A stretch of 31,066 nt of DNA, from positions 1 through 31,066 of the IMG/VR virus record IMGVR_UViG_3300025101_000106; one strand, 5' to 3'. The notes beneath the pieces are model-generated. The model did no database searches. It was not told where the DNA came from and worked only from the letters and a program-made list of their open reading frames with translations. This stretch comes from a virus. A program made the position numbers and the translations under genes. The first letter of the stretch is position 1, and each line of letters starts with the position of its first letter. Below are positions 6,218 through 14,495 of the stretch, piece by piece.

Positions 6218-6713
6218 CCATCACCCTAAAGCAATAGCACAACAACTATGTGATCAACACATTGTCAAGATGCCATTGGAAGAATCGCAGATGTTATGTA
6301 CAAGTTTATGGCATCATGCACCAGAGTATGCAGAAAAGTATAACCTATATAAGCCAGTACATCAAAAGCATCCATGTACATTATGGGCAATGCGTAGCCA
6401 AGCTAACTACGTGTATGCTTTTAATTTGTATGCTGCAATGCTGGAAGAATATACTTATCGTTATGATAAAACACATGGTGCTAGTAAACATTTTATGGCG
6501 TTATCTAATGGCAAAAAGTTTCTTCCTACTGATACTATCAACCATGTTACTAGGCATCCAGAATGTTTTAGTGGCATGGACGACTTAAAGACAGGCGAAC
6601 ACTGGCCTATAAAGTCTTACCGAAACTTTTATATTGCAGACAAGTCTAGGTTCGCAAGATATAATAAAGGCCGAGACATGCCCGGCTGGATGAAAGGAAT
6701 CAACAATGCCTAG
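6198..6713 (+). CDS. conserved phage protein, possibly Pyr_excise-related
   Basis: A 171-residue protein starting MNRFLIDHHPKAIAQQLCDQ. Visible conserved-looking blocks are DQHIVKMPLEESQML, KHPCTLWAMRSQANYVYAF, EEYTYRYDKTHG and a C-terminal NFYIADKSRFARY. This layout (DxHxVK, then HPxxxW, then an EYxxRY segment) is familiar from phage proteins sometimes linked to the pyrimidine-dimer glycosylase family PF03013. The link is tentative, and I do not see T4 endonuclease V catalytic features with certainty. If right, it would be a second base-excision-type enzyme in the early region. Confidence 0.5.
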   Translation: MNRFLIDHHPKAIAQQLCDQHIVKMPLEESQMLCTSLWHHAPEYAEKYNLYKPVHQKHPCTLWAMRSQANYVYAFNLYAAMLEEYTYRYDKTHGASKHFMALSNGKKFLPTDTINHVTRHPECFSGMDDLKTGEHWPIKSYRNFYIADKSRFARYNKGRDMPGWMKGINNA

Positions 6714-6888
6714 AAATATAGAAGAAACAATATCTGCCTTCTCTAAGGAAGATTTGAATGAGCAAATCGAGTGGTACTTAACAGAGTATCACCCTTTGGG
6801 GTATGGCACTCGTGTTGCTAAGACAACACATGACCCTGACACTGGCAGATATACTGCTGTCATGTCACGTTACAGTACATGCGATTAG
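6706..6888 (+). CDS. small hypothetical protein, 60 aa
   Basis: A 60-residue protein starting MPRNIEETISAFSKEDLNEQ, with a YGTRVAK segment and a beta-rich end. It overlaps the preceding stop by eight bases; AAAGGA precedes its ATG. Its stop lies just before the AGGAG of a hydrophobic micro-ORF. Function unknown. Confidence 0.55.
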   Translation: MPRNIEETISAFSKEDLNEQIEWYLTEYHPLGYGTRVAKTTHDPDTGRYTAVMSRYSTCD

Positions 6889-6898
6889 GAGAAATTAT

Positions 6899-6955
6899 AT
6901 GGACATTATTATTGCAGTAGTTGGGATGATAATCTTGCTGGCGTTTGGGCTATGA
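6899..6955 (+). CDS. 18-residue hydrophobic micro-peptide
   Basis: A tiny frame encodes MDIIIAVVGMIILLAFGL, almost entirely membrane-helix residues. TTAGGAG lies eight bases before the ATG, a stronger site than many neighbours have. Its TGA overlaps the integrase ATG as ATGA. It may be a real membrane micropeptide, or a leader frame that couples or limits integrase translation. Confidence 0.45.
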   Translation: MDIIIAVVGMIILLAFGL

Positions 6956-7878
6956 TTAGCTTCAAAGAAATGGTGGATGATTACTATTCTTCCTATGAAT
7001 ACAAGGACTTACGAGATGAAACTAAATCTGATTATAAATATTTAATCGGTCAAGTTTTGGACACTAGGGTGGAGGGACGATACCTTCGACAAGTGGATGT
7101 CAAAAAACTGACTAGCAAAATATGTAAACTTGCGTATAACATATGGTGTGACAGAGGCATACACTTTGCCAACAAGACAATGGCAATAGCTAGAGTTCTG
7201 TACAACCATGGTTTACGCATGGAGATGGTAGGTAGTAATCCATTCAATGCTGTACGTAGGCGTAAACCACAGGTTCGTTCTACATTGTGGTCAAAGGATG
7301 ATGTAGTCAAGCTACTAGACTTTGCTTACAGCGAGTTTGAAACACGCAACCTTGGGTTGATTGCACAGATGGCATATGAATGGTGTCAGCGTGTTGGCGA
7401 TATGCGCCTACTAAAGTGGGACAGTGTAGACTTTGAACACAAGCGTGTACATATCTTACAGTCAAAGCGTAGGGCGGAAGTGTATTTGCCCGTGTCTGAT
7501 GAATTGTTGGAGATGCTTGAACAGCAACATGCAGACTTTGGTTTTCAAGATTACATTGCCCCACGCCCCAATGCTATTGGCGGTAAGTATGAACCCTATA
7601 CTAAGTATAAGATGTCAAAGCATGGACGTACACTAATTCGCAGTGCAGGTTTACCAGATACACTTAGACTGTCAGACTTGAGGCGAACTGGTACAACAGA
7701 AATGGTTCAAGCTGGTGTAGGAATAGGACAGATTATGTCGGTTACAGGACATGCTAACCCCCAGTCGGTCCAACCATATATAAAAAATACCTATGACGCA
7801 GCAAATTATGCCTTGACAAAAAGAACATCACATGGTAAAAGCACATCAGATGCCAAACAAGAAAAGGATTATATATAA
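6952..7878 (+). CDS. int: tyrosine recombinase / integrase
   Basis: A 308-residue tyrosine-family site-specific recombinase. The N-terminal ~105 residues form the arm/core-binding part. Catalytic positions visible in the C-terminal domain are R147 (QRVGDMRLLKW), K172 (QSKRRAEVYLPV), R244 (LSDLRRTGTTEM), H267 (VTGHANPQS) and nucleophile Y276 (VQPYIK). The usual first His of the HxxR box is Ser241, a substitution tolerated in some members. It would integrate phage DNA at a host attachment site, usually a tRNA gene. The gene lies between the early operon and the replication block, overlapping the micro-ORF upstream and the primase start downstream. No excisionase, repressor or attP is recognised nearby, so lysogeny remains an inference. 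Confidence 0.9.
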   Translation: MISFKEMVDDYYSSYEYKDLRDETKSDYKYLIGQVLDTRVEGRYLRQVDVKKLTSKICKLAYNIWCDRGIHFANKTMAIARVLYNHGLRMEMVGSNPFNAVRRRKPQVRSTLWSKDDVVKLLDFAYSEFETRNLGLIAQMAYEWCQRVGDMRLLKWDSVDFEHKRVHILQSKRRAEVYLPVSDELLEMLEQQHADFGFQDYIAPRPNAIGGKYEPYTKYKMSKHGRTLIRSAGLPDTLRLSDLRRTGTTEMVQAGVGIGQIMSVTGHANPQSVQPYIKNTYDAANYALTKRTSHGKSTSDAKQEKDYI

Positions 7879-8645
7879 TGTATAACAATATATATGATAC
7901 AGTAAATAACATAACAGTATATGTAGGTGAGTCAGTTAGAATTAACTGTCCATCTTGTAAAGGATACAAAACTTTTACTGTATCTAATATTGGTGGTAAC
8001 ATTGTGTGGAATTGTTACAAGGCATCTTGTGCTGTCAGTGGTGGCAAGCGTATAGGTATGACACCTGATGATATAAAGAATATGAAAGCTAAACAAATAC
8101 AAAAAGAAATAGAGTTTGAATTACCAAAGTTTATCGTGAAGCGTAGTAATCTGTACATGAACAGGTGGTGTGCTAGATGGGGTTTGGATGTAAATAAATT
8201 AGGTTTGCATTACGATGTAAAGGAAGACAGAGTTGTATTTCCTGTCGTACATGATAACAAGATTGTTGACGCTACTGGTCGGGCGTTGACAAAGCGACTC
8301 CCCAAATGGCGAAGGTATGGGTCTTCTAGTCTCCCCTATACCAGTGGTCAGGGTGATGTCGCCGTGGTTGTTGAGGACTGTGTGAGTGCTGCAGTAGTTG
8401 GTGGTGAGAAATTTGTCGGGGTCGCACTACTAGGTACTACTTTGCTTGAAGAACATAAGCAATATCTTACACAGTTCTCAGCAACTATCGTTGCCTTAGA
8501 CCCCGATGTGTTACCAAAGACTATAGCAATGGCTACAGAATTACGTAGCCACATACCCAAGGTAAAGGTGTTGCGCCTTGAAAAAGACTTGAAGTACGGC
8601 AACCCGACAGACATAGAAAAACTAAAACAGTTAGGAGCAACATAG
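7878..8645 (+). CDS. DNA primase (zinc finger + TOPRIM)
   Basis: A 255-residue T7 gp4-N-terminus-like primase. The N-terminus has a zinc-ribbon with CPSC (residues 24-27) and a later CYKASC pair (about 46-51). The TOPRIM part shows the acidic VVVEDCVSAAVVGG near 165 and ALDPDVLP near 207, the Glu and DxD positions that bind metal. It would make RNA primers on the lagging strand. The helicase is encoded separately and immediately downstream, the stop and start overlapping by one base, so the two presumably work together as the T7 gp4 halves do. The start shares bases with the integrase stop (TAATG). Confidence 0.85.
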   Translation: MYNNIYDTVNNITVYVGESVRINCPSCKGYKTFTVSNIGGNIVWNCYKASCAVSGGKRIGMTPDDIKNMKAKQIQKEIEFELPKFIVKRSNLYMNRWCARWGLDVNKLGLHYDVKEDRVVFPVVHDNKIVDATGRALTKRLPKWRRYGSSSLPYTSGQGDVAVVVEDCVSAAVVGGEKFVGVALLGTTLLEEHKQYLTQFSATIVALDPDVLPKTIAMATELRSHIPKVKVLRLEKDLKYGNPTDIEKLKQLGAT

Positions 8646-9880
8646 TGGAACTTATGGAATTATCACTTGTACGAAGTCTGATGAACAAAGACTTCTATGA
8701 AAACAATCGGGGTGCAAGATGCCCAGATAAATTGTTCAGCGCAGATGTGCGTAAGATTAAAAAAGCAGTTGACATTGCAATGGATAGATATAATAGGACT
8801 GTCACCCCAGAAGAAGTACAAGCCCTGTTCATATCAAGTAACCCATCTATTACACCAGCCCAACGTGAGTCATACAATGGTTTGTTTAAGACCATACACC
8901 GCACTGACCCATTAGGTAGTGATGTAGCAGGAGAGGTGCTTTCTCGCCTGTTTCAGCAGGTTGTGGGGGCAGAGATTGCAGAGTTGGGGTTTGACTATGT
9001 GAATGGTGACAAGTCCAGCCTAGAGCCTTTACAACAGCTTCTTGAAAAGTATGGTGAAGACTTTACGCCCAAGCTAAAAATTGAATGGGATGACATATCC
9101 ATTGATACTATTATCTCCAAGAATGATTTGGAAGCGAGATGGACATTTAATATCCCAACTCTTGTGCGCAAGGTTGAGGGTGTAAATGATGGACACTTGA
9201 TTGAGGTAGGTGCTAGACCCAATACAGGTAAGACATCATTCCATGCCAGCTTGATTGCAGGGCCGGGCGGGTTTGCCCAGCAAGGTGCCAACTGTATTGT
9301 ATTGTGTAATGAAGAAAGCTACCATCGTGTGGCCGCACGTTATCTTACAGCAGCAACAGGTCTTACAATGTGGGATGTAAAGAATGACCCGTCCACTGCA
9401 AGGGATTTATATCGTCCTGTGTATGATAAGATTCGTATCAAGGATTCTACGGGCAGGGACATGGCTTGGGTAGAAAGTGTATGTAAATCATATAATCCTG
9501 ATATTGTTGTGCTTGATATGGGGGATAAGTTTGCTACGATGTCAGGGTATTCACGCCCAGACGAAGCACTAAAGGCTAATGCCATCTATGCTAGGATGAT
9601 TGCCAAGCAGTATGGTTGCGCTGTATTTTATATGTCCCAACTAAGTGCAGAGGCAGAAGGCAAGACGATATTGAATCAAAGTATGATGGAAGGTTCACGA
9701 ACTGGCAAGGCCGCAGAAGCAGACCTTATGATCCTGATTGCAAAGAATCCTGTAGTGGAAGGTGGAAAGGACGAAGAGGATACACAACGCCACATTAACG
9801 TAGTAAAAAACAAATTGTCTGGTTGGCATGGTCGCATAGGTTGTAATCTCAACTATACAATAGGAAGGTATGAAGTATAA
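8645..9880 (+). CDS. replicative DNA helicase (DnaB/T7 gp4-like)
   Basis: A 411-residue RecA-fold replicative helicase. Walker A is GARPNTGKTSFHAS near residues 188-201; NEESYHRVAARYL follows; Walker B is DIVVLDMGD near 283-291; YMSQLSAEAEG resembles the helicase sensor motif; KNKLSGWHGRIG near 385 resembles the motif that supplies the arginine finger. The N-terminal 150 residues are a helical domain without recognisable zinc finger. GTG at 8645 is favoured as start because AGGAG lies seven bases upstream and it overlaps the primase stop; ATG 8654 is possible. Expected to form a hexameric ring unwinding DNA at the fork with the polymerase encoded next. Confidence 0.88.
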   Translation: MELMELSLVRSLMNKDFYENNRGARCPDKLFSADVRKIKKAVDIAMDRYNRTVTPEEVQALFISSNPSITPAQRESYNGLFKTIHRTDPLGSDVAGEVLSRLFQQVVGAEIAELGFDYVNGDKSSLEPLQQLLEKYGEDFTPKLKIEWDDISIDTIISKNDLEARWTFNIPTLVRKVEGVNDGHLIEVGARPNTGKTSFHASLIAGPGGFAQQGANCIVLCNEESYHRVAARYLTAATGLTMWDVKNDPSTARDLYRPVYDKIRIKDSTGRDMAWVESVCKSYNPDIVVLDMGDKFATMSGYSRPDEALKANAIYARMIAKQYGCAVFYMSQLSAEAEGKTILNQSMMEGSRTGKAAEADLMILIAKNPVVEGGKDEEDTQRHINVVKNKLSGWHGRIGCNLNYTIGRYEV

Positions 9881-11922
9881 TGAAGCTAACACTTGATGTA
9901 GAAAATACTGTCACGCAACGTGATGGCAAGATGCACCTTGATCCATTTGAATCAAACAATAGTTTGGTAATGGTTGGTATGCTTACAGACCAAGGGGTGG
10001 AAAGAGTTGTAACTATTGACCACAGTGAGGTAGAGGCAGATGATGGTGGACATGTACTAATACAAGAGTTCCTAGATGCCACTACTGTTCTTATCTGTCA
10101 CAACGCAGCATATGATTTATTGTGGTTATGGGAATCTGGTTTCAAGTATGATGGCCCGGTTTTTGATACAATGCTGGCAGAGTATGTGTTACAACGTGGG
10201 GTAAAAGAGCCTCTATCTCTTGAAGCATGTGCTGAACGCTATGCATTAGATACACAAAAACAAGACACGCTTAAAGAATATTTCAAGAAGGGATACAGTG
10301 TAAAAGATATTCCACATGATGAACTGTGTGAGTATCTTGTTGCTGATCTACAGGCCACCCAACAGTTGGCAAACAAACTAATTCTAAGGCTGAATAGTAT
10401 AGACGATGCTGGCTTACGTGGCACAGTTGATTTAACTAATCAGGTGGCGGTATGTTTGGCACGTATATATCAACGTGGGTTTGCTGTTGACTTGAGCAAG
10501 CTAGATGAGGTGCGTCAAGAATTTGAACAAGAGAAGCGTCAACTTATTGACAACCTACAAGAGCATGTTCGGGAGATTATGGGTGACACACCTATTAATC
10601 TTAATAGTCCAGAGCAATTGTCTTGGGTTATTTATAGCCGTAAGGTAAAGGATAAGAACACATGGTCAAATTCTATTGAACCATATATGAAAGACTCACC
10701 TTTCAAAGAGTTGATACGAACTCAAACAGAACGTGTATATAAAACATATGCAGAGCAGTGTTCTGATTGTCGTGGCACTGGATACATTCGGAAGACAAAG
10801 AAAGATGGTACACCTTTTGCCAAACCTAACAAGTGTGTTACTTGTGCATCTAGTGGTTATCTATACAAACCTACGGATAAGGTAGCTGGCCTAAAGTTTA
10901 TGCCACCTAATGCTAAGTGGGCTAGTGCAAATGGATTTAGTACAAGCAAAGGCAACCTTGAGATATTAGAGAGGGCGGCACGTGGTAAAGGCATGACGGA
11001 CGCAGTATCGTTTCTGTCTAAGGTTCGCAGACTATCTGCTGTTGATACATACCTATCATCTTTTGTTGAAGGTATACATACACATACTAAACAAGATGGC
11101 AAGTTGCATGTCAGACTTTTGCAACATAGAACAGCCACAGGTCGCCTATCAGGTGCAGACCCTAACATGCAGAACATGCCACGCGGTGGTACGTTTCCTG
11201 TTAAGAAGGTGTTTGTATCTCGTTGGTCTGATGGTAAAGTATTAGAAGCAGATTTTGCCCAGCTAGAGTTTAGGGCAGCTGCATATTTATCACAAGATGG
11301 AGTAGCAATTGAAGAAGTCTCTACTGGATTTGATGTACACGCATATACCGCTAAAGTTATTACCGATGCTGGTCAACATACGACTCGCCAAGATGCGAAG
11401 GCGCACACGTTTGCACCACTCTACGGCGCAACTGGATTTGGACGAACAACTGCCGAAGCAGAATACTACAAACACTTCACACAAAAATACCAAGGAATCG
11501 CAGATTGGCATACCAGATTGGCTAAAGAGGCTCTAACAACAGAGAGGATTACAACACCGTCTGGTCGTCAGTTTAAGTTTGATGGAGTACGGCGTTTAGA
11601 TAACGGTAAGATAACAAACTTTACGCAGATCAAGAACTATCCTGTGCAATCTTTTGCTACAGCAGATATTGTGCCTATCGCTTTATTACATATTGATAAA
11701 CTACTGAGAGGTATGCAATCTTGTGTAGTTAATAGTGTGCATGATAGTATCGTGGTAGATGTACATCCTAATGAAGAACTACAAGTGATTGACATTATTA
11801 AAAAAACTAATGATGATCTTCCCGGTTTAATTACAATGCGTTGGGGAATAGTATTTAATGTACCACTTGAACTTGAAGCAAAAATAGGTGAGAATTGGCT
11901 TGACACAAAGGACGTAGTGTGA
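9880..11922 (+). CDS. family A DNA polymerase with DnaJ-type zinc finger
   Basis: A 680-residue replicative DNA polymerase. The N-terminus carries a 3'-5' exonuclease (LDVENT with D6 and E8; CHNAAYDLLWL near 75; DTMLAEY near 97). The polymerase domain shows motif A EADFAQLEFRAAAYL near 456, motif B RQDAKAHTFAPLYGATGFG near 501, and motif C VNSVHDSIVVD near 617. Between exonuclease and polymerase, about residues 293-330, a CSDCRGTG and a CVTCASSG form a two-CxxC module like half of the DnaJ cysteine-rich domain. This partial DnaJ insertion is the known signature of HMO-2011-type marine phage polymerases; it may bind zinc and contact DNA or a partner. The start overlaps the helicase stop (TAATG). 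Confidence 0.95.
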   Translation: MKLTLDVENTVTQRDGKMHLDPFESNNSLVMVGMLTDQGVERVVTIDHSEVEADDGGHVLIQEFLDATTVLICHNAAYDLLWLWESGFKYDGPVFDTMLAEYVLQRGVKEPLSLEACAERYALDTQKQDTLKEYFKKGYSVKDIPHDELCEYLVADLQATQQLANKLILRLNSIDDAGLRGTVDLTNQVAVCLARIYQRGFAVDLSKLDEVRQEFEQEKRQLIDNLQEHVREIMGDTPINLNSPEQLSWVIYSRKVKDKNTWSNSIEPYMKDSPFKELIRTQTERVYKTYAEQCSDCRGTGYIRKTKKDGTPFAKPNKCVTCASSGYLYKPTDKVAGLKFMPPNAKWASANGFSTSKGNLEILERAARGKGMTDAVSFLSKVRRLSAVDTYLSSFVEGIHTHTKQDGKLHVRLLQHRTATGRLSGADPNMQNMPRGGTFPVKKVFVSRWSDGKVLEADFAQLEFRAAAYLSQDGVAIEEVSTGFDVHAYTAKVITDAGQHTTRQDAKAHTFAPLYGATGFGRTTAEAEYYKHFTQKYQGIADWHTRLAKEALTTERITTPSGRQFKFDGVRRLDNGKITNFTQIKNYPVQSFATADIVPIALLHIDKLLRGMQSCVVNSVHDSIVVDVHPNEELQVIDIIKKTNDDLPGLITMRWGIVFNVPLELEAKIGENWLDTKDVV

Positions 11923-11944
11923 TAGAACTACGATTCTATTTTTA
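11922..11944 (+). terminator. weak AT-rich hairpin after the polymerase
   Basis: ATAGAA (11922-11927) pairs with TTCTAT (11934-11939) over a six-base loop and runs into a T-rich tract. It starts at the polymerase stop codon. The stem is weak, so it probably attenuates rather than ends transcription between the polymerase and the likely abundant protein downstream. Confidence 0.4.
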
Positions 11945-11962
11945 TAAAAAGGAGTAAAAAAT

Positions 11963-12838
11963 ATGAGTGAATTAGCAGTGATTGATAATAACAACTATGT
12001 AGCTATGGCTCAAGTAATGGGCATGGCATACGATGCAGGTGATACAAAGAATAAAAGTACGCTTGCTCGTATTAAGTTGCAGAAGAAAGCAATCAAAGGT
12101 AAAGCAGAAGTTAATGGCAAGACTGTCACAGTCGATGTTGTAACGGCTGGTTCTTTTATGATTGAGAAAGAAGGCAAGGATGTGTATGCAGAATCTATTA
12201 AGATGCGCATCCACGTGCAACGATTTATGTATCAGAAGTATGACAATGCAGTAAACAACTATGTAAAAACTGTGATGTCACCAGACTTGAAAGTGGACTT
12301 GAAGGATAACTACGGCACGTTTAACTGTGGCAAACCTTCTGGATATATTCAAGACTTCTCTGCTTTGCCTGACGCTATGAAAGAACTTATACGTTCCATT
12401 AAACGTACTAGAGTTATTCTTGGCACAGTGACATTTGTAGATGCTACAGATGATCAAGGTAATCCTGTAGAGGTTATTGACATGCCTTTTGTTTGGGAAG
12501 TCGATAACAAAGAAGGATTCAAAAACTTTGCAGAAGCTACTGCAAAACTTGCCCAGCATCGTAGGCTGTCTGTGTATCATAATATTAATGTTACTACAGA
12601 AGAACGTGAAGCAGTAGGAAATACATATTATGTTCCTGTCTGTGAAGCTGATCTTGATAATACGTTTGAAGTATCAAAAGAAGACCAAGCCTTCTTCAAA
12701 GACTTTATGGCTTGGATAGAAAGCCACAATCGTTGGGTTCTATCTGAATGGGATCAGAAGCAAGTTGAAGCAGCTACTGATGAAGAAAAAGAAATGGCAG
12801 AATCTTTCGTTGACATTGATGTTGAAGAGGTAGAATAG
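11963..12838 (+). CDS. putative ssDNA-binding protein
   Basis: A 291-residue protein lying between the DNA polymerase and the recombination nuclease, where phages of this type often carry their single-strand DNA-binding protein. It has a basic N-terminal third (ARIKLQKKAIKGK) and a very acidic C-terminal tail (EKEMAESFVDIDVEEVE), the layout of SSBs such as T7 gp2.5, whose tail contacts polymerase and helicase. A strong AAGGAG and the preceding attenuator-like hairpin suggest separate, high expression. No OB-fold motif can be proven by eye, so the role is inferred from position and tail; another replication accessory factor is possible. Confidence 0.55.
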   Translation: MSELAVIDNNNYVAMAQVMGMAYDAGDTKNKSTLARIKLQKKAIKGKAEVNGKTVTVDVVTAGSFMIEKEGKDVYAESIKMRIHVQRFMYQKYDNAVNNYVKTVMSPDLKVDLKDNYGTFNCGKPSGYIQDFSALPDAMKELIRSIKRTRVILGTVTFVDATDDQGNPVEVIDMPFVWEVDNKEGFKNFAEATAKLAQHRRLSVYHNINVTTEEREAVGNTYYVPVCEADLDNTFEVSKEDQAFFKDFMAWIESHNRWVLSEWDQKQVEAATDEEKEMAESFVDIDVEEVE

Positions 12839-12839
12839 T

Positions 12840-13700
12840 ATGAACCATCCAGCAGAACTGGCGTTGCATGTATACATGGATAACGCAACTAAAGGCAAGT
12901 CAACTATGTCAGAAGATACTGCCAAACAAATTGCCGAAGATGTTCGTCAAGCTGTGTTGCGTCAGTTCAATGGTTCGGGGCGAGGAGATTTTAGATTGCG
13001 CATGTCTAATATTGGTAGACCAACCTGCCAGTTATGGTTTGAAAAGAACAAGCCAGAGACAGCCCTTCCTCGCCCAACTACATTCGTAATGAATATGATG
13101 CTTGGTGATATTGTTGAAGCAGTATTCAAAGGACTATTAACAGAAGCGGGAGTTGAATATGGGGATTCTGAGAGTGTATCACTTAATCTTGGAGAACATA
13201 CAATTAACGGAACATATGATCTTACTATTGATGGGGCTGTTGATGATGTCAAGTCAGCATCTGATTGGTCTTATCGTAACAAATTTGAATCCTTTGAAAC
13301 ACTCCGTGATGGAGATGCTTTCGGTTATGTTGGACAACTTGTCGGCTATGCTAAAGCTACTGGCCTGAAGACGGGCGGTTGGTGGGTAGTTAATAAAGCA
13401 AATGGTAGTTTCAAGTATGTACCAGCAACAGGCGTAGACGAAGAAAAAGAAATGCTTAACATTATGAATACAGTTAAAACTGTAGACACAAATAAATTTA
13501 AGCGTTGCTTTGAACCTATTGAAGAAACATTTAGGAGTAAGCCTACAGGTAACAAAGTCTTATGTAAAGAATGTTCCTTCTGTGATTATAGAAAAGCCTG
13601 TTGGCCTAACCTAAAGGAATTGCCAGCCGTGAAGTCACAAGCCAAGCAACCTAAGATGGTTTCATATATTGAATTAGCACCTGAGTATGCTAATGCATAA
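12840..13700 (+). CDS. PD-(D/E)XK exonuclease, Cas4/RecB-like with Fe-S cysteines
   Basis: A 286-residue nuclease of the RecB/Cas4 type. GTYDLTID with D127, then DDVKSAS with D136 and K138, then GQLVGYA with Q166 give the PD-(D/E)XK active site in order. C63 (RPTCQLW) and a C-terminal cluster, C242, C245, C248 and C254, fit the iron-sulfur cluster that ties the two ends of Cas4/AddB nucleases together. It would resect DNA ends in recombination, host-DNA breakdown or genome processing. It starts two bases after the upstream gene and overlaps endonuclease I. There is no CRISPR array, so a CRISPR role is not suggested. Confidence 0.8.
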   Translation: MNHPAELALHVYMDNATKGKSTMSEDTAKQIAEDVRQAVLRQFNGSGRGDFRLRMSNIGRPTCQLWFEKNKPETALPRPTTFVMNMMLGDIVEAVFKGLLTEAGVEYGDSESVSLNLGEHTINGTYDLTIDGAVDDVKSASDWSYRNKFESFETLRDGDAFGYVGQLVGYAKATGLKTGGWWVVNKANGSFKYVPATGVDEEKEMLNIMNTVKTVDTNKFKRCFEPIEETFRSKPTGNKVLCKECSFCDYRKACWPNLKELPAVKSQAKQPKMVSYIELAPEYANA

Positions 13701-14154
13701 TGCCAAAAGGTTTAGGGCAGCACGTAAGTTAGGATTTCGTAGTGGTCTTGAGCATAAGATTTCAGAATACTTAATTAACTTAAAGGTAAAGTTTGAGTAC
13801 GAGCCTTTAAAAATTGAGTGGGAAGACCTTGCTTATAGAACTTACACTCCTGACTTCGTGCTTGCAAATGGTATTATAATTGAAACAAAAGGTATGTTCA
13901 CCGCCGCTGATAGACGAAAGCATCTTGCAATACAAAAACAACATCCTAATTTAGATATTCGTTTTGTTTTTGAGAACAGCCGTAGAAAGTTACGTAAGGG
14001 TGCAAAGTCTAGCTATGGTGAGTGGTGTATAAAGTATGGCTTTCTATACTACGATAGAGTTATACCAGAAGAATGGTTAAAAGAAAAAGGAAAAAACAAA
14101 CATCCAAAGTTTGTAAAGTTCAGAGGAACAAAAGTAAAAAGGAGTAAACGATGA
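13687..14154 (+). CDS. T7 endonuclease I-like Holliday junction resolvase
   Basis: A 155-residue homologue of T7 gp3 endonuclease I, which cuts branched DNA such as Holliday junctions and replication intermediates and helps degrade host DNA. The active-site residues fall almost where they do in T7: E22 in SGLEHKISEYL, D56 in YTPDFVL, E66 and K68 in IIIETKGM. SSYGEWCIKYGF near 109 is the usual C-terminal family block. Length is close to the T7 protein (149). The start at 13687 overlaps the nuclease upstream by 14 bases; ATG 13693 is an alternative. Confidence 0.93.
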   Translation: MLMHNAKRFRAARKLGFRSGLEHKISEYLINLKVKFEYEPLKIEWEDLAYRTYTPDFVLANGIIIETKGMFTAADRRKHLAIQKQHPNLDIRFVFENSRRKLRKGAKSSYGEWCIKYGFLYYDRVIPEEWLKEKGKNKHPKFVKFRGTKVKRSKR

Positions 14155-14495
14155 TAGAAAAAAAGATAATGGACGATGATTTCTTAGTCCGGGTAAGACC
14201 CTTAAAAACAGACACAGGCGGGTATACAGGGGAAGCAAGTTTTTCTGTCATTAGCAGTCAGGATAGTGAAGTACCCATTAACCTGTATAAAGACATTGAC
14301 TATATAGTACGCTGTATGTTATCTACTATACCATTGATGGAACAGGATGAAGACTTCCGCGACTTTGTAAATTATTATGTTAAAAATAATTTTAAATATG
14401 AGTTTGAGGACGATGAAGAAAAACCTGTAGTACAAGATATAGATGGTAATGTCATTACAATTAACTTTAACACAGACACAGAGGGCAGTGCATGA
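14151..14495 (+). CDS. hypothetical protein, 114 aa
   Basis: A 114-residue acidic protein starting MIEKKIMDDDFLVRVRPLKT, with a C-terminal part rich in Asp, Glu and Asn (YEFEDDEEKPVVQDIDGN). AAAAGGAG is placed well before the ATG, and the start overlaps the endonuclease stop as ATGA. It lies inside the replication/nucleotide block, so an accessory role there is likely, but no family is recognised. Confidence 0.55.
   Translation: MIEKKIMDDDFLVRVRPLKTDTGGYTGEASFSVISSQDSEVPINLYKDIDYIVRCMLSTIPLMEQDEDFRDFVNYYVKNNFKYEFEDDEEKPVVQDIDGNVITINFNTDTEGSA

Noticed and set aside
6250-6588. 112-codon plus-strand frame inside the 171-aa gene
   Set aside because: It overlaps a gene with conserved-looking blocks in another frame; its translation is Cys/Met/Leu-rich with no domain, and it has no ribosome site.
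6800-8000. Attachment site next to the integrase
   Set aside because: Genes are packed with overlapping ends on both sides and no tRNA-like or repeat core was visible; attP may lie elsewhere.
12840-13700. CRISPR-Cas system suggested by the Cas4-like nuclease
   Set aside because: No repeat-spacer array or other cas genes are present; the gene sits among replication and recombination genes.
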